Below are positions 13,786 through 15,139 of a stretch of DNA of 15,139 bases, piece by piece. How positions within the stretch are numbered: the stretch's first letter is position 1; every line of letters begins with the position of its first letter. The notes under the pieces were generated by a model. That model had not been told where the DNA came from, did no database searches, and saw nothing but the letters and a program-made list of their open reading frames with translations. The translations under genes were made by a program, and so were the position numbers. The stretch covers positions 1 through 15,139 of the forward strand of contig DASVCZ010000027.1 of the NCBI GenBank assembly GCA_036381335.1, written 5' to 3'. This DNA is from DASVCZ01 sp036381335 (lineage in GTDB: Bacteria; Patescibacteriota; Microgenomatia; UBA1400; PJMF01).

Positions 13786-14571
13786 ATGCAAATTGAAGCT
13801 CTCACCTTTAAAGCTCCAGAGTCCGCTCGACTCCAAAAACTTGCCCTCTCAGAAGTCACCCGCCAATACCTTCATCTATGTGTTCATCATGCAGGACAAA
13901 CAAATATACTGGATCGATCCATCGAAAACCTTTTGGCGAATCAAGGTTCTGCCACAAAGGCTTTAGATACAATTATGGTGGAACGCGCAGAACTGCTTCG
14001 ACAGCTGGGCACTCAGGATGTAGTAAAAGCTGCCAAAAAATTGGGTTTCGGCAACGCAGTTCGGTCTACCCCCGGAGTTGATGACTCGAGTCAAATAGAG
14101 CACACACGGCACATCACAACTGAATATATTAAGAACACCAAGGGTTATAGTTTGCTAATAAAAGGTCTTAAAGTAAAACCGGATACATCTTACAAGTTAA
14201 TTTGCGAAGCTCCAATTTACCCAGATATAACCTCTAATTCTGCCAGTAATGTTAAAGAATTCCAGAGTTATCCTTATCTATCTTCTCCTAATGGTGATCT
14301 TGAACTCCAAGTTTTTCTCAACCAACGCTACCCAGAAAAGAGAACCATGTTTAGAGATGGCAAAATTTATGTTAAAGTGATCGAAATAAACACTGGAAGT
14401 ACAATCTATCGTACTGAAATGTCTGTTCCCTATATTGCTCAACCCAAGAAAAGGACTAAATTCCCAACTGCTAAGGATGAAACTCGAGAAATTAAGATTG
14501 ACCCAAGGGAAACTGATGAGGCCACGCCGTATGATCCAACATTACTGAAAACAGTGGTAGATTCTGATTAG
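13786..14571 (+). CDS. Hypothetical protein (261 residues)
   Basis: Not recognised. The N-terminal third (about 1-95) is helical (ARLQKLALSEVTRQYLHLCV, LVKAAKK-like stretches), the middle (about 110-215) contains beta-type segments (KGYSLLIKGLKVK, GDLELQVFLNQRYP, GKIYVKVIEI), and the C terminus (about 220-261) is charged and probably disordered (KKRTKFPTAKDETREIKIDP). No signal peptide or membrane segment is visible. The ATG at 13786 is preferred over a TTG 36 bases upstream because a promoter lies between them. The gene is divergent from the minus-strand hypothetical pair, with 107 bases between the two starts, and is followed by another unrecognised gene. Confidence 0.7.
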   Translation: MQIEALTFKAPESARLQKLALSEVTRQYLHLCVHHAGQTNILDRSIENLLANQGSATKALDTIMVERAELLRQLGTQDVVKAAKKLGFGNAVRSTPGVDDSSQIEHTRHITTEYIKNTKGYSLLIKGLKVKPDTSYKLICEAPIYPDITSNSASNVKEFQSYPYLSSPNGDLELQVFLNQRYPEKRTMFRDGKIYVKVIEINTGSTIYRTEMSVPYIAQPKKRTKFPTAKDETREIKIDPRETDEATPYDPTLLKTVVDSD

Positions 14572-14575
14572 GTCT

Positions 14576-14609
14576 CTAGCTGAGCTTTTGCTTGCTAGAT
14601 TAAGTTTTT
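14576..14609 (+). terminator. Weak hairpin with downstream T-run
   Basis: CTAGC (14576-14580) pairs with GCTAG (14594-14598), and AGC/GCT extends the stem inside across a small asymmetric bulge around a TTTT loop. A run of five T follows, but only after six intervening bases (14599-14604), which is poor for a rho-independent terminator. It lies just after the 13786 gene stop and may equally be unrelated. Confidence 0.3.
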
Positions 14610-14657
14610 GTGGTGTATTTGCTACATACTCGGAAGCACCTGCCCAAGGTCATGTCT

Positions 14658-15131
14658 ATGAGTAAAGCTGAAGACATCACGTATCAACGTGAATACTTCC
14701 ATCGTCAGCTAGACCACCTCCTCAAACATAGTGAGCTCTTTGTTCACGCCGCTAGTTTACGCCTGACCACTTTTACAGAGTTAATCTCGACCCTCTTTTC
14801 CATTCAATACGATGCTGAGTTTGGGGCATTTAAAGAACTAGACAGAACTGACGACGAAAAATTGAAAATTAAAAATACGCTCAGTCCTTTTGCAAGTGAA
14901 AAATTTATCTTAGCTTTAATTTGTATGTCTGTGAGCCCTTATAAGAAGTTTGATACAGTAAACGAATTACATACATATATAGCTACCCTCCGTTTACAAC
15001 AAGCAAACGATAGAGTACGTCAGAATCGAAAGTCGTCATCTTCTTCTCAGCTACAAACTACTGTCTCAACTAATGAAGAACCTGAGCTAACCATAAAAGG
15101 TGGCCTTTTAAGAATGTCAGTAATTATTTAA
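14658..15131 (+). CDS. Hypothetical protein (157 residues)
   Basis: Not recognised. The product is largely helical (REYFHRQLDHLLKHSELFVH, AASLRLTTFTELISTLFSIQ) with a hydrophobic helix at FILALICMSV, followed by a polar, serine-rich linker (RKSSSSSQLQTTVSTNEE) and a short hydrophobic end. No signal peptide is visible. The start is uncertain: the ATG at 14658 has AAGG eight bases before it, an ATG lies at 14652, and a GTG at 14610 has TAGATT (14596-14601) ending eight bases upstream, which matches the leaderless pattern of the window and would give 173 residues. The gene follows the 13786 gene on the same strand and ends eight bases before the window edge. Confidence 0.6.
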   Translation: MSKAEDITYQREYFHRQLDHLLKHSELFVHAASLRLTTFTELISTLFSIQYDAEFGAFKELDRTDDEKLKIKNTLSPFASEKFILALICMSVSPYKKFDTVNELHTYIATLRLQQANDRVRQNRKSSSSSQLQTTVSTNEEPELTIKGGLLRMSVII

Positions 15132-15139
15132 AAAGTAAA

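Noticed and set aside
1..15139. CRISPR array, insertion sequence, integrase or prophage
   Set aside because: No spaced direct repeats, transposase or recombinase motifs, or terminal inverted repeats are visible.

Overview
The window looks like a compact chromosomal segment from a bacterium with a streamlined genome, most probably a member of the Candidate Phyla Radiation (Patescibacteria). This rests on very tight gene packing, a LemA-HtpX pair, a complete GatCAB operon, a divergent CTP synthase carrying a GEYQN signature where other bacteria have GDIES (which I associate from memory with this radiation), and several unrecognised small proteins. TGA is used as a normal stop (gatB), so this is not one of the lineages that recode TGA as glycine. 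The phylum-level call is inference; no 16S gene is present.

Layout. Positions 1-56 hold the 5' part of a minus-strand tRNA-Asp with a near-consensus promoter, divergent from a short PolX DNA polymerase (136-1152). A membrane module follows, lemA-htpX (1224-2716), then gatC-gatA-gatB (2726-5744) for Glu-tRNA(Gln)/Asp-tRNA(Asn) amidation, dnaE (5760-9218), pyrG (9248-10945), a phosphoribosyltransferase (10954-11550), rplS (11563-11916) and an overlapping UPF0102/YraN gene (to 12265). All of these are on the plus strand. Positions 12266-12656 hold an AATT repeat with a 7-base period, a chimeric tRNA-Glu pseudogene, an intact tRNA-Glu(TTC) and a promoter. From 12657 to the end there are five proteins I do not recognise: one plus-strand gene, a convergent two-gene minus-strand operon, and two plus-strand genes.

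How the genes work together. The core block is housekeeping: DNA replication (DnaE with an intact PHP domain), probable repair (PolX lacking its PHP domain), tRNA maturation by transamidation, pyrimidine and probably purine nucleotide supply, and a ribosomal protein. LemA and HtpX probably form a membrane quality-control pair.

The most striking signal is in the gene starts. Eight genes have a TATAAT-like -10 box ending only 5-9 bases before the start codon and no Shine-Dalgarno sequence, as expected for leaderless mRNAs. In three cases the -10 box contains the stop codon of the gene before, and in a fourth the stop codon supplies the TG of an extended -10. Genes inside operons instead use stop/start coupling or a true Shine-Dalgarno sequence. 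The window thus seems to mix two initiation modes according to operon position.
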